This document shows, in pieces, positions 1-8,887 of a DNA stretch of 64,000 nucleotides. Source of the stretch: Bacillota bacterium (GTDB taxonomy: Bacteria > Bacillota > Clostridia > Christensenellales > CAG-138). A model generated the notes under the pieces. The model saw only the letters and a list, made by a program, of their open reading frames with translations, had not been told where the DNA came from and made no database searches. The first letter of the stretch is position 1, and each line of letters starts with the position of its first letter. The translations under genes and the position numbers were made by a program. The stretch covers positions 62,001 to 126,000 of the forward strand of contig JAEWCL010000015.1 in assembly GCA_023390655.1 (NCBI GenBank), in the 5' to 3' direction.

Positions 1-517
1 TACCGATCGTTCCCATGCCCAATACAGCGACCGTACCGCCTCCGCAGAATTCGTTCTGCAGCAGGCCGTGCAGCGCGATCGTGGATGGTTCAAACATAGC
101 TCCCTGCTCAAAAGAGATGGATCGGTCAAATATTACTGCGTTTCGTTCGGGGATGACAATATAATCCGCATTGCTCCCCTGCTGCCGGGATCCTATGAAG
201 CTGTAGTGCTTGCAAAGTGAATAATTTCCAATCTGGCAGTCCCCGCAAACCATACACGGGAGCAGCGGCACGCCCGAGACCCTGTCACCCACCTTCACCT
301 TTGTCACGCCCGCGCCAACTTCCACGACTTCACCCGCAAATTCGTGCCCCAGTACAATCGGGTAAAAATGCACGCCATTGTAGAGCACACGCGGGATATC
401 CGAGCCGCATATACCAGAAACGGCCACTTTTACCTTGATTGTTCCGTCCGTTACCTGAGGTTCCTCCATATCCAGATACTGAACGTCCTCATTCGCCACA
501 ACGACAGCTGCCTTCAT
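1..517 (-). CDS. Zinc-dependent polyol/alcohol dehydrogenase, GatD-like (C-terminus outside window)
   Basis: The reading frame starts at an ATG at 517 and stays open to the window edge, giving about 172 N-terminal residues of a medium-chain zinc dehydrogenase of roughly 345 residues. Visible are GICGSD (catalytic-zinc Cys), YPIVLGHEFAG (catalytic His-Glu) and a run of Cys around PCMVCGDCQIGNYSLC for the structural zinc. At the open end GMGTIG begins the NAD-binding fold. The phrasing PLLPC...YSFIGSR closely resembles galactitol-1-phosphate 5-dehydrogenase. It starts 9 nt past the stop of the FGGY kinase gene and is the last visible gene of the operon. With an ATP-dependent kinase next door, it more likely oxidises a free polyol to a ketose than a sugar phosphate; this is inference. 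Confidence 0.85.
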   Translation of the reverse strand, partial: MKAAVVVANEDVQYLDMEEPQVTDGTIKVKVAVSGICGSDIPRVLYNGVHFYPIVLGHEFAGEVVEVGAGVTKVKVGDRVSGVPLLPCMVCGDCQIGNYSLCKHYSFIGSRQQGSNADYIVIPERNAVIFDRSISFEQGAMFEPSTIALHGLLQNEFCGGGTVAVLGMGTIG

Positions 518-525
518 TTTTTACC

Positions 526-2037
526 TCACCGACTCATCAAATTTTTTAACGCGGCATAAAGCTCGCGATATGTTTCGTAGCCACGGTCATATTCGGCCTT
601 GCGCGCATTATCCGGCTCATGTCTTCTCTTTAGCTGAACTGTTTCTTCAACCGCTTGGTCGAAGTCTCTGTACATGCCCACACCAACACCGGCAAGAAGT
701 GCCGCCCCCAACGTTGTGGCAGTATCCGAAGCCGGAATCTCAATGGGCTTTCCGGTAACGTCGGATTTGATTTGTGTCCAAATCAGCGAGTTCGCGGCAC
801 CGCCCATGGACCGCATTGTCCAAACCGAAGCGCCCGCCTGAGAAGCAATCTCAAGGTTATGTCGCAGCGAATATGCCACGCCTTCCATGACTGCGCGCAC
901 CATGTGTGCCTTCGTCTTGGAATAGTCCAACCCATAAAACTGTCCTTTTGCTTTTTCATCCCAAATTGGCGAACGCTCGCCGGCCATATAGGGCAGAAAT
1001 ATCATGCCTTCGCTGCCGGCGGGCACTGTAGCGGCCAACATTCCGAGCCGCTCAAACGCGGAACCGCCTTCTGCCACCGCGCTCTGTTTTTCTTCAAAAC
1101 CAAACTGATCCTGAAACCAGCGTAACGCACCACCACCTCCCGTTGTGCCTCCTTGCAGCAACCATCTTCCCGGAACCACATGAAAACTTAAAATAAGCCT
1201 TGGATCTGCGCAGTACTGTTTTAGACAAATGCTCAGCCCTCCGGCCTGCCCGCCCTGCTCTTGCGTCTGACCCTCATGGAGTACACCGGCACCTAGCGTA
1301 CCGCAGGCGGCATCGAGTCCGCCGGCGATAACCGGCGTTCCTTCTTTAAGTCCCATTTTTTGAGCTGCGCTTAACGAAAGCTTACCGACGACCTCTTCAC
1401 AGGCCACAATTTCAGGCAAAAAACCGGCTTTTATTCCAAGGGAATCGCGCATTCTATCATCCCAGCGTCCCTTTTTCATGTCAAAGCAATGCAACCCATA
1501 GCCTTGGGAGATATCCTGTGTTATCGCACCTGTCATGCGGAACACAATAAAGCTGTTGGATTGGAGTATTTTATCAATTCTTCGGTATGTATCAGGCAGG
1601 GTTTCTTTATACCAGATAATTTTTCCAGTTGTGTACTGAGCCTTGAGGGGATTCCCACTTACGGAAAAGAGCTCTTCCGCCCCTATGGTTTCGTTTAATT
1701 TCCTACAGATCGCCTCACTGCGCGTATCCATCCAAATCGGATTTCGGGTGAGCACTTCTCCTTGGCTATCGATTGCAATTGCTGCCCAGCTCTGTCCGTC
1801 CACACCAATGCCTGCAATATCTCCTGGATTGATAGCACTATTTTCAATGAGCCTTTTAGTACCGCTGCAAACTGCCGCCCACCAATCGTCTGGCTCCTGC
1901 TCAGCAAAACCCGGTGCAGGATAAAAAATCGGATATTCTTCTGTAGCAGTACCCACAACTTTTCCGTCACGCTCAAAAATTGCAATCTTGCACGCACTGG
2001 TTCCGATATCTATGCCCAATAGTAATTCTCTCGGCAT
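526..2037 (-). CDS. xylB: FGGY-family carbohydrate kinase (xylulokinase-like)
   Basis: The 503-residue product has the usual FGGY length. It opens with the ATP-binding GIDIGTSACK loop at about residues 8-17. It carries the catalytic-base region GVDGQSW (Asp80) and a nucleotide-binding GGLDAACGTLGAG motif near residue 240. It would phosphorylate a ketopentose or related ketose in the cytoplasm. It lies 2 nt from the fucU-like gene and just before the polyol dehydrogenase, so the operon reads as import, mutarotation, oxidation and phosphorylation. The symbol marks the closest family member; substrate within FGGY (xylulose, ribulose, fuculose or a less common ketose) cannot be fixed from sequence. 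Confidence 0.85.
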   Translation of the reverse strand: MPRELLLGIDIGTSACKIAIFERDGKVVGTATEEYPIFYPAPGFAEQEPDDWWAAVCSGTKRLIENSAINPGDIAGIGVDGQSWAAIAIDSQGEVLTRNPIWMDTRSEAICRKLNETIGAEELFSVSGNPLKAQYTTGKIIWYKETLPDTYRRIDKILQSNSFIVFRMTGAITQDISQGYGLHCFDMKKGRWDDRMRDSLGIKAGFLPEIVACEEVVGKLSLSAAQKMGLKEGTPVIAGGLDAACGTLGAGVLHEGQTQEQGGQAGGLSICLKQYCADPRLILSFHVVPGRWLLQGGTTGGGGALRWFQDQFGFEEKQSAVAEGGSAFERLGMLAATVPAGSEGMIFLPYMAGERSPIWDEKAKGQFYGLDYSKTKAHMVRAVMEGVAYSLRHNLEIASQAGASVWTMRSMGGAANSLIWTQIKSDVTGKPIEIPASDTATTLGAALLAGVGVGMYRDFDQAVEETVQLKRRHEPDNARKAEYDRGYETYRELYAALKNLMSR

Positions 2038-2039
2038 TT

Positions 2040-2486
2040 TTACTTGACAACTCCTTTTTGAATCATGACATTTGCATAAATTGCTTCCTCACCTGATTGG
2101 ACAATACAATAGGATTTTTTTGCTTCCTTATAAAATTCAAATCTATCTAGGAAGCCGATGATTGCTTCCCCGCGCACATCGTGCCGGGTTGCGATACTTT
2201 TATATTCATCCCAAATAGGAATTGCGAGATCGCGGTCACATTCCATTGTTTGCATCAATTTGATGGGCTGTTCAATATATGCGTCACACGGAATTACTTT
2301 TAAAATAGCCTCAAGCAACTCCGTGCCGGGAATGCCGTCCATACGCAGGAACTTACAGCCTCCTTCCGCCGCAAACCGTTTTCCAGGAAAATTCGCATCT
2401 CCAATGACAATGACATCACTATGTCCCATTTCACAAAGCACGGACAATAGTTCAGGTGAAAGAAGTTTTGGCATTCCCAACAGCAT
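2040..2486 (-). CDS. fucU: RbsD/FucU-family sugar mutarotase
   Basis: The 148-residue protein matches the FucU/RbsD family in length and motifs. MGHSDVIVIGDANFP near residues 20-34 contains the family's His22 and an Asp (Asp30), and IEQPIKLM follows. The C-terminus contains conserved Tyr residues (SYCIVQSGE and IYANVMIQKG). FucU proteins interconvert alpha and beta pyranose anomers of fucose-like sugars; RbsD does the pyranose-furanose step for ribose. Placement between the binding protein and the FGGY kinase fits a role in presenting the right anomer after import. The symbol denotes family resemblance, not proven fucose specificity. Confidence 0.85.
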   Translation of the reverse strand: MLLGMPKLLSPELLSVLCEMGHSDVIVIGDANFPGKRFAAEGGCKFLRMDGIPGTELLEAILKVIPCDAYIEQPIKLMQTMECDRDLAIPIWDEYKSIATRHDVRGEAIIGFLDRFEFYKEAKKSYCIVQSGEEAIYANVMIQKGVVK

Positions 2487-2540
2487 CGGTTATACTCCTT
2501 TTCTGTCAATAAAAACCCGTTAACAGCCGACCTAAGATTG

Positions 2541-2568
2541 GGGGGGCAGCTAGCATTTACTGCCCCCC
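2541..2568 (-). terminator. Intercistronic hairpin between binding-protein gene and fucU
   Basis: A 9-bp perfect stem (GGGGGGCAG / CTGCCCCCC) with a 10-nt loop lies between the SBP stop at 2582 and the fucU start at 2486. There is no U-run after it, so it more likely stabilises the upstream mRNA or attenuates than acts as a full terminator. It resembles hairpins behind five other binding-protein genes in the window. Confidence 0.7.
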
Positions 2569-2581
2569 AGGATCAAGTTTT

Positions 2582-3733
2582 CTATTCGTAGAGCAACGGT
2601 GCAATTTTCGGATCATCCATGTTCTCGCTGGTATAATACTGGCAGCCTGTGTCCACAAGAGGCTCAACCTTTTCGCCGTTGAGGGTCTTGACGGCAAGTT
2701 CAACCGCGTAATAACCAATCATATAAGGATCTTGGGTAACAGCGCCGTGGAACCATTTGTTCTTGACTGCGTTAAGTAAGGTCGCGCCAGAGTCAAAGCC
2801 AACGACAGTGATGTCCTTGTAACGGCCATTTTCACGGTCAAGGTCGGAACCGTCCGCAGTTGCAGCCAACATTCCATCAACAGAACCGGAATTGGTGCAG
2901 AAGACACCAAGCGGGGCTCTTTGAATGACGGCCTGTGCAGCAGTCTGGCAGTCGGTAACGTTTGTAGACGCAGCGATGGAGACAAGAATTTCAACCGCCA
3001 TATCGCCAGAGCTGGAAGCTTTATTCCACTTATCATGGCCAGTTACAGCGACGAGACCAGGTTGTGCGGCATCACAAAGTTCGAACATCTTATCAACAAA
3101 CCCTGTTGTACGGCCAGTAATAGAAGCTGACGTCGCATCCTGACTTATAACAGCAATCACGACAGGCTTATCCTTTGTTGCAGCTTTGATGGCTGCACCG
3201 ATGGATTCAATCTTGAACATGGTATCGGCCGCAAGCGCACCTGCAGCTTCATTATCCGTAGAAGCCGTAGATACGATTGAGCCTTGGGGAGCATTTGGAA
3301 CGCCCGAGTCAAAACCAATTACCGGAATATTCTTGCTCATGCAGGCATTCAGCTGCTCAGTCACGGATTCGGTATCAAGCGCAGCAAGGCACAGCGCAGC
3401 AGGGTTCTTTGCAAGAACAGCATTGAGCATGTCAACCTGGATGTTGATGTCGGACTCCGAAGGCGGTCCGTCAAATGTGAAATCGACATTGTACTTTTCC
3501 GCGGCATCTTTCGCACCCAATTGTACGGTCTGCCAGAATTTATGCTGGAACCCTTTGGAGATGATCGCAATGTAAGGTTTCCCGGCAGCGGGTTCAGGTT
3601 CCGTTGTCTCTGCCGTGGTGGGAGCAGGAGCAGGGGTAGGTTCTGTGGAAGTAACCGGGGTCTGCGGTGCCGCGCACGCCGCCATCGAGAGTACCATGGC
3701 AAACGCAACCAGCAATGCCCAAGCCTTCTTCAT
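2582..3733 (-). CDS. Sugar ABC transporter substrate-binding lipoprotein (RbsB-like)
   Basis: The 383-residue protein begins with a short basic n-region and a hydrophobic core ending in the lipobox SMAAC, with the lipidated Cys at residue 20. A Pro/Thr/Ala-rich tether of about 30 residues follows. The mature part is a type I periplasmic-binding fold (Peripla_BP_4): it opens with YIAIISKGFQHKFWQ and contains IPVIGFDSGVP and TVVGFDSGATLLNAV. The family binds monosaccharides or small polyols outside the membrane and delivers them to RbsC/RbsA-type partners, which lie directly upstream (permease ends 75 nt before this start). A good AGGAGG site (AAAGGAGG) precedes the ATG. Ligand is unknown; the downstream kinase and polyol dehydrogenase suggest a pentose, ketose or polyol. 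Confidence 0.9.
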   Translation of the reverse strand: MKKAWALLVAFAMVLSMAACAAPQTPVTSTEPTPAPAPTTAETTEPEPAAGKPYIAIISKGFQHKFWQTVQLGAKDAAEKYNVDFTFDGPPSESDINIQVDMLNAVLAKNPAALCLAALDTESVTEQLNACMSKNIPVIGFDSGVPNAPQGSIVSTASTDNEAAGALAADTMFKIESIGAAIKAATKDKPVVIAVISQDATSASITGRTTGFVDKMFELCDAAQPGLVAVTGHDKWNKASSSGDMAVEILVSIAASTNVTDCQTAAQAVIQRAPLGVFCTNSGSVDGMLAATADGSDLDRENGRYKDITVVGFDSGATLLNAVKNKWFHGAVTQDPYMIGYYAVELAVKTLNGEKVEPLVDTGCQYYTSENMDDPKIAPLLYE

Positions 3734-3807
3734 AATGTGGTCCTCCTTTAATAATGTTTTTATATCCCGGGATGCCCGGAATTCATATGCAAAAGGACGA
3801 AAGGGGG

Positions 3808-4782
3808 CTAGAATTTTTTCAGCTTGTTACTTTGACGGATACGGTACTGGTCCAAAAGAACCGCGCCAATCACAACCGCGCCTGTAAAAAACGTTTGCCA
3901 GTGGCTTTGCAGGCCCATAGACATGAGCCCCTGCTTAAGAACACTCATAATAAACACACCAATGATCGTACCTATAAGCGTGCCGGTACCACCGCTCATA
4001 CTAGTACCGCCTATTACAACGCCCGCAATCCCCAAGAGTTCCTGCCCGTTACCGGTAGAAGGAATAATCGAAGTATACACGGCCGCATACATAATCCCCG
4101 CCAAACCACTGCAAAATCCGCAGAATGTATAAATTGATGTAAGCCAGGGACGTATTTTAATTCCGGAAAGGCGTGCCGCCTCACTATTGGAGCCGATTGC
4201 AAATGTATACCGCCCAAACCTTGTTTTGTTTAGCAGAACGAACGCAATCAGAAAGAAAACCAGCAGCCAGGCTGCACCTAGTGGAATACCGCTCGTCGTT
4301 TTATAAAACACATTTTTAAACCAGCCATCGGCTGTTCCGAATGTAGGGTAGCGCATTGTCTGGACTTTTGTGACGATAGCCCCAAATCCCATACCCATCA
4401 TCATCATGCCAAGCGTGGCAATAAAGGGGGGCAGCTTCAAATAGGCAATCAGCAAGCCGTTCAGGAACCCGATAAACGTTGCAAGCGCGACCACAAGAAG
4501 CAGGCACCAACCCATTGGCCAATGAAGAACGTTATAAGCAGCACCGCCGACCAAGGCAGCACACATCATTGTGGTTCCGAGCGAAAGATCAATCCCTCCG
4601 GTAATGATGACAAACGTGACGCCAATTGCCATAAATCCGATATAGTAGGAGCCATCAAGAATATTAATCAGATAATCTGTGGAAAAAAAGTTTTTACCGA
4701 AGATGGAGAAGAACATATACAGAATTACCAATACCGCCGGGGCCAGGAACTTTGTAATATCAATTTTCTTTTTGCTATTCAT
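3808..4782 (-). CDS. Sugar ABC transporter permease (RbsC-like)
   Basis: The 324-residue product is strongly hydrophobic with about ten predicted membrane segments and belongs to the BPD_transp_2 (RbsC/MglC) family. Family signatures include VTFVIITGGIDLSLGTTM in the first half, AIGSNSEAARLSGI in the cytoplasmic coupling region, and GVVIGGTSMSGGTGTLIGTIIG near the C-terminus. It forms the membrane channel for the RbsA-like ATPase encoded 11 nt upstream and the binding protein downstream. Nothing unusual is seen in length or composition. Confidence 0.92.
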   Translation of the reverse strand: MNSKKKIDITKFLAPAVLVILYMFFSIFGKNFFSTDYLINILDGSYYIGFMAIGVTFVIITGGIDLSLGTTMMCAALVGGAAYNVLHWPMGWCLLLVVALATFIGFLNGLLIAYLKLPPFIATLGMMMMGMGFGAIVTKVQTMRYPTFGTADGWFKNVFYKTTSGIPLGAAWLLVFFLIAFVLLNKTRFGRYTFAIGSNSEAARLSGIKIRPWLTSIYTFCGFCSGLAGIMYAAVYTSIIPSTGNGQELLGIAGVVIGGTSMSGGTGTLIGTIIGVFIMSVLKQGLMSMGLQSHWQTFFTGAVVIGAVLLDQYRIRQSNKLKKF

Positions 4783-4793
4783 TCAAGTATCCC

Positions 4794-6284
4794 TCACATA
4801 TTCATAGTTGCCAGTGACATGATCTTTTCCTGCGTTACATCGGCTATATCAAGTTCGCCTGTTATGCAGCCCTCGCGCATTACAATGAGCCGATCGCTCA
4901 TGCGCAGCAATTCAGGCATCTCGGACGAGATCATAATAATCGACTTCCCCTCTTCAGCAAGCGAATTCATCAGCTTATAAATCTCCTGCTTGGCCCCCAC
5001 ATCGATCCCGCGCGTAGGTTCATCAAAAATCAGGATGTCGCTATTTCGAATCAACCACTTGGAAACGACCACTTTCTGTTGGTTGCCGCCCGAGAGATTC
5101 TTGACGAGCTGCTTTGAAGACGGGGTTTTAATGCCAATTTTTTTGACGAATTCATCGGATATCTTTTCAATCTTTGTGTCATTTGTGAAGGGACCAAACA
5201 TGAACTGTTCCAAACTCGCCATCACACAGTTATCTCGGACGCTTAAATTAACGGCTAAGCCCAGCGCTTTTCTGTCTTCTGACAGGTAGCAAATGCCGTT
5301 TTTAATTGCATCGCTGGGAGATTTAATGCTGACCTTCCTGCCATTTATGATGATCTCCCCTCCGGTTGCCGTATCCGCACCAAACAATGCGCGCATGGTC
5401 TCGGTACGCCCGGCCCCCATAAGACCTGCGAAGCCGAGAATTTCTCCTTTTCTTAATTCAAAAGAAACATCCTTTACGTTGTTTCCTATGAGATGCTTTA
5501 CTTGCAGCACGACCGGAGCATCCGGAGGCACATTGCTCCTCGTCTTTGGTTCCTCATAAATCGTGCGTCCGACCATCATACTGATGATTTCTTCTTTTGT
5601 AGTAGCATTTGTATCAACCGTACCTACATATTGGCCGTCACGCATCACCGTAATACGGTCGCTGATTTGCGCAAGCTCATCTAGACGATGTGAGATATAT
5701 ACGATTCCATGCCCCTTATCCTTCAAACCGCGAATTACTTTGAAGAGTTCCTGAATTTCATTTTCAGTCAGCGCTGCAGTGGGTTCATCCATAATAAGCA
5801 ACTCGCTCTCATAAGAAAGCGCCTTTGCGATTTCCACCATTTGCTGCTTTGCGACGGTCAACCTTCCTGCTGGGATCGTCGGCTCAATGCTCACATTGAG
5901 GGCATTTAGCATTTCTCGCGCTTGCTTGTTTTCACTTATCTGATCTATAAACATCCCTCGTTTGGGTTCTTTTCCGATAAAGATATTCTGCGATACCGTA
6001 AGATGGGGCATCAAATTCAGTTCCTGGTGAATAATGCCGATTCCCATTTCTTGCGCATGCAGTGGGTCCGTAGGCTCAATTTCTTTTCCACGCAACTTTA
6101 TGGATCCGGCATCCTTTGTGTAGATACCGGACAAGATTTTCATCAGCGTGGACTTTCCTGCTCCATTTTCGCCCACGAGTGCAAGTACCTCCCCTTTGTT
6201 TACACAAAGAGAGGCGTTATCCAATGCGTGAACGCCCGGAAAGTACTTTTGAATCCCCGTCATTTCAAGCAATACTTCAGCCAC
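4794..6284 (-). CDS. Sugar ABC transporter ATP-binding protein (RbsA/MglA-like, duplicated ATPase)
   Basis: This is a tandem two-domain ATPase of about 496 residues, the usual RbsA length. The first half has Walker A GENGAGKST and the Walker B LLIMDEPTAAL. The second half has the degenerate nucleotide loop GLMGAGRTE, a full signature LSGGNQQK, and ILIFDEPTRGIDVG, as is normal for the family. The open frame extends to a TTG at 6302. A GTG at 6284 is the better start because AGAAGG lies 9 nt before it and the TTG would sit on that ribosome site. It is the first gene of the operon and is divergent from the LacI-SBP fusion regulator. Confidence 0.9.
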   Translation of the reverse strand: MAEVLLEMTGIQKYFPGVHALDNASLCVNKGEVLALVGENGAGKSTLMKILSGIYTKDAGSIKLRGKEIEPTDPLHAQEMGIGIIHQELNLMPHLTVSQNIFIGKEPKRGMFIDQISENKQAREMLNALNVSIEPTIPAGRLTVAKQQMVEIAKALSYESELLIMDEPTAALTENEIQELFKVIRGLKDKGHGIVYISHRLDELAQISDRITVMRDGQYVGTVDTNATTKEEIISMMVGRTIYEEPKTRSNVPPDAPVVLQVKHLIGNNVKDVSFELRKGEILGFAGLMGAGRTETMRALFGADTATGGEIIINGRKVSIKSPSDAIKNGICYLSEDRKALGLAVNLSVRDNCVMASLEQFMFGPFTNDTKIEKISDEFVKKIGIKTPSSKQLVKNLSGGNQQKVVVSKWLIRNSDILIFDEPTRGIDVGAKQEIYKLMNSLAEEGKSIIMISSEMPELLRMSDRLIVMREGCITGELDIADVTQEKIMSLATMNM

Positions 6285-6560
6285 AATGGTATCCCTTCTC
6301 AATTGAATTGTATTGAAATTGTTTTAATGAATTATTCCGATCAGCACACCTTATCGCGAATTGCTTAATATTAATTATATTGTTGGGAAATTTGTTGTCA
6401 ACGAATAACGATTAAATAAATATTGAAACGTTTTACTATAAAGCATAACCGGCAATACACCCCCCCATTGAAACTGTTGATTTTGTTTCCCGGTATGTGT
6501 TATCTTATTGCTATGGGGAGGCTCGTTTGCCGCCCCGCCATTTATAACAGGCGGTTAAAC
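6285..6560. promoter_or_regulatory. Divergent control region with two similar candidate operators
   Basis: This AT-rich 276-bp gap separates the importer operon (minus) from the LacI-SBP fusion gene (plus). Two related dyads occur: 6312-6328 (ATTGAAA-TTG-TTTTAAT) and 6422-6436 (ATTGAAA-C-GTTTTAC, centre AAACGTTT). LacI-family operators typically are short palindromes with a central CG, so these are plausible sites for the adjacent regulator. A third copy was not found. Assignment is inference from position and symmetry. Confidence 0.4.
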
Positions 6561-8795
6561 ATGAGCACAATCAAAGATGTCGCAAACCATTCAGGGGTAT
6601 CTATTGGAACCGTGTCCAATTATCTCACCGGTACCAAGCATGTTCACCCTGAGACAGCAAAAAAAATAAAACTTGCTATTGATGCGCTGGACTACAAACC
6701 TAATTCATACGCAAAGAATTTACGAACAAACTCCAATAGAGAAATTGGTGTAGTTTTGCCAAACACAAGCGAGCAATACTATGCATTTTTATTGACCGGA
6801 ATTGAGGCGGAATTAAAAAAGGCCGGATATTATCTCAATCTTGCCCTTTCTAACGATGTGCCGGAAACCGAAAAAATGATCATCGGCAACTTTATGAAGA
6901 AGAATATCAGCGGTTTGATTGTGATGTCCTGTCAACACAATACCGAATTCTATGATCAGATTACAAAGACGCCCATTTTGTTTATTGACCGAAAGGTCAC
7001 CTCTTCTGATGCAAATTTCGTCTCTTTTGATCAATACAACACCATGTCATTTTTGATGTCACAGCTGACCGAACGCGGCTGCGAAAGAATTGCTCTCGTT
7101 GCTGGTCCGGAGCAATTTTCTTGTGAACGTGAATACGCCCAAGCCTATCGCGATTATTACAAAGCGCGCGGCGAAGATGCAGATGAAAAATGTATCTTTC
7201 ACATCAACATGACAAAAGAGGAGGCATTTCGCACCGGCATCTCCCTTTTTCAGGACGTGGAGCCTCAAGCAATTATATCCACATCACGCATGCTGACAAA
7301 CGGCTTGGAACATGCAGCGAGCTTGGCAGGAATTTCTTTGTACAACGATATTGTTATGATATCTATTGGCCAAGAAACATTCTCCAACTTTTTAAAATAT
7401 AACAACATCATTGTTACTATGCGTCCAGCCAACTACCTCGGAGTGAAGGCCGCCCGTTTACTCTTGTCTAATATTGATAGCCCTCTGATGTTTGAAAAGC
7501 AGCAAATCATATTGGAAGATAAAATTGTCGGCAAAAGGCTTTTTGAATCCATAAAAGCAGTACCCGTAACGCTTCCGGCAGCGAAGCAAAGGCTGCGTGT
7601 ATTGTTTCTTGATTCCCCCAACGCGCACGGAATTATTCGTACGCATTCAGTTTTTACCAGGAAAACAGGCATTGATGTTGATGTGACACTCTGCGAGCAT
7701 GGCACACTACTTTCTAAATTAATGGATAAAGAATACCTCTCCAACTTTGATGTTTGCATGTACGATAACCCTTGGCTAGACATCCTTGTTGCAGAAGACT
7801 TGTTTTTGGATATTACGAGTTATGTCGACTCGGATACGATTGATACCTCCACCTTCCTGACAGGACTTTTGGAGAAAGTTGGCTATGTAGGCGGAAAATA
7901 TTTCGGGATTCCTTTTCTTTTCGGCCCACAACTGCTGCTTTACCGCCGCGACCTATTTGAAAACCCTCATATGTGCGATCTTTTTGAAAAGAAATATCGC
8001 GAGAAGTTGCGCGTTCCGCGCACTTGGTTTGAGTTCAACGTTGTAAGCAGCTTCTTCACCCGCACCCTGAATCCCAATTCGCCCGTGGAGTTCGGTACAT
8101 CATTTTCAGCACGTAACGCCGCAACGCTGCTCCCCGAGTTGATGCCCCGCGTTTGGGCCTACAATAGCAACATCTTTGATAGCGAGGGTATCCCTATTGT
8201 CTCTTCAACCTTATTTAAAAAGGGCGTTAGCAGCCTTGTCGAGGCATTTAATTATGCGCCTCCACAAACTCTGACCTATAGTGTCGAAAACACTGTTGAG
8301 GACTTTTATCTCGGCAAAACAGCAATGCTAGTCAGTTTTGCATCTTTCATTGCTGACGTTAACAATACTGCAAAGTCTAAGATAATTGGGAAAATAGGCT
8401 ACGCAAATATTCCAGGGAACTGCTCTGTTCTTGGCAGCTGGGGCCTCGCCATTCCCTCATCTAACGGGAATCCCTCTGCCGCCTATGAATTCATTCGGTG
8501 GACATGTGATCCCGATATGAGTAGCTATTTTGCCATCTTGGATGGCCAATCGCCGCTTAAGAATGTTTACACAAACGACGAGCTGGCAAACCACTATCCA
8601 TGGCTGCCATTAATATACAAAACATTTTCCGGGAACAAGCAGCGAAAATCAGTTAAGCGCAAGGACGGGACGCTGATTCCAATCACATTAATTGAGGCTT
8701 TGATTTATGAGCAGATAATGAAGATTATAACTCAAGACATTTCGATTGACGATGCTCTGGCCGGACTGAACGAACAGCTGGCAGCACTAATGTAG
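6561..8795 (+). CDS. LacI-family regulator fused to a MalE-type solute-binding domain
   Basis: From the ATG at 6561 (AGGCGG 6 nt upstream) the protein is 744 residues, over twice a normal LacI repressor. Residues 2-50 are a LacI helix-turn-helix (STIKDVANHSGVSIGTVSNYL), followed by the hinge region and a complete type I ligand-binding domain to about residue 330. From about 338 to the end lies an entire family-1 extracellular solute-binding fold. Landmarks are FTRKTGIDVDVTL, FDVCMYDNPWLDIL, YFGIPFLFGPQLLLYRRDLFENP, RTWFEF, FYLGKTAMLVSF and GSWGLAIPSSNGNPSAAYEFIRW. There is no signal peptide, so the binding domain must act in the cytoplasm. The upstream in-frame ATG at 6423 is unlikely because it precedes an unrelated hydrophobic stretch. 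It probably controls the divergent importer operon and may integrate two ligands. Confidence 0.88.
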   Translation: MSTIKDVANHSGVSIGTVSNYLTGTKHVHPETAKKIKLAIDALDYKPNSYAKNLRTNSNREIGVVLPNTSEQYYAFLLTGIEAELKKAGYYLNLALSNDVPETEKMIIGNFMKKNISGLIVMSCQHNTEFYDQITKTPILFIDRKVTSSDANFVSFDQYNTMSFLMSQLTERGCERIALVAGPEQFSCEREYAQAYRDYYKARGEDADEKCIFHINMTKEEAFRTGISLFQDVEPQAIISTSRMLTNGLEHAASLAGISLYNDIVMISIGQETFSNFLKYNNIIVTMRPANYLGVKAARLLLSNIDSPLMFEKQQIILEDKIVGKRLFESIKAVPVTLPAAKQRLRVLFLDSPNAHGIIRTHSVFTRKTGIDVDVTLCEHGTLLSKLMDKEYLSNFDVCMYDNPWLDILVAEDLFLDITSYVDSDTIDTSTFLTGLLEKVGYVGGKYFGIPFLFGPQLLLYRRDLFENPHMCDLFEKKYREKLRVPRTWFEFNVVSSFFTRTLNPNSPVEFGTSFSARNAATLLPELMPRVWAYNSNIFDSEGIPIVSSTLFKKGVSSLVEAFNYAPPQTLTYSVENTVEDFYLGKTAMLVSFASFIADVNNTAKSKIIGKIGYANIPGNCSVLGSWGLAIPSSNGNPSAAYEFIRWTCDPDMSSYFAILDGQSPLKNVYTNDELANHYPWLPLIYKTFSGNKQRKSVKRKDGTLIPITLIEALIYEQIMKIITQDISIDDALAGLNEQLAALM

Positions 8796-8887
8796 TAGTA
8801 GTCCATCGTTGTTAGCTGCTTGAAGAATTTGATGAGCAGAACATCTCCCGTTGGACTGCTGCTTTATAATGCATGTCTGCTTTTCTT

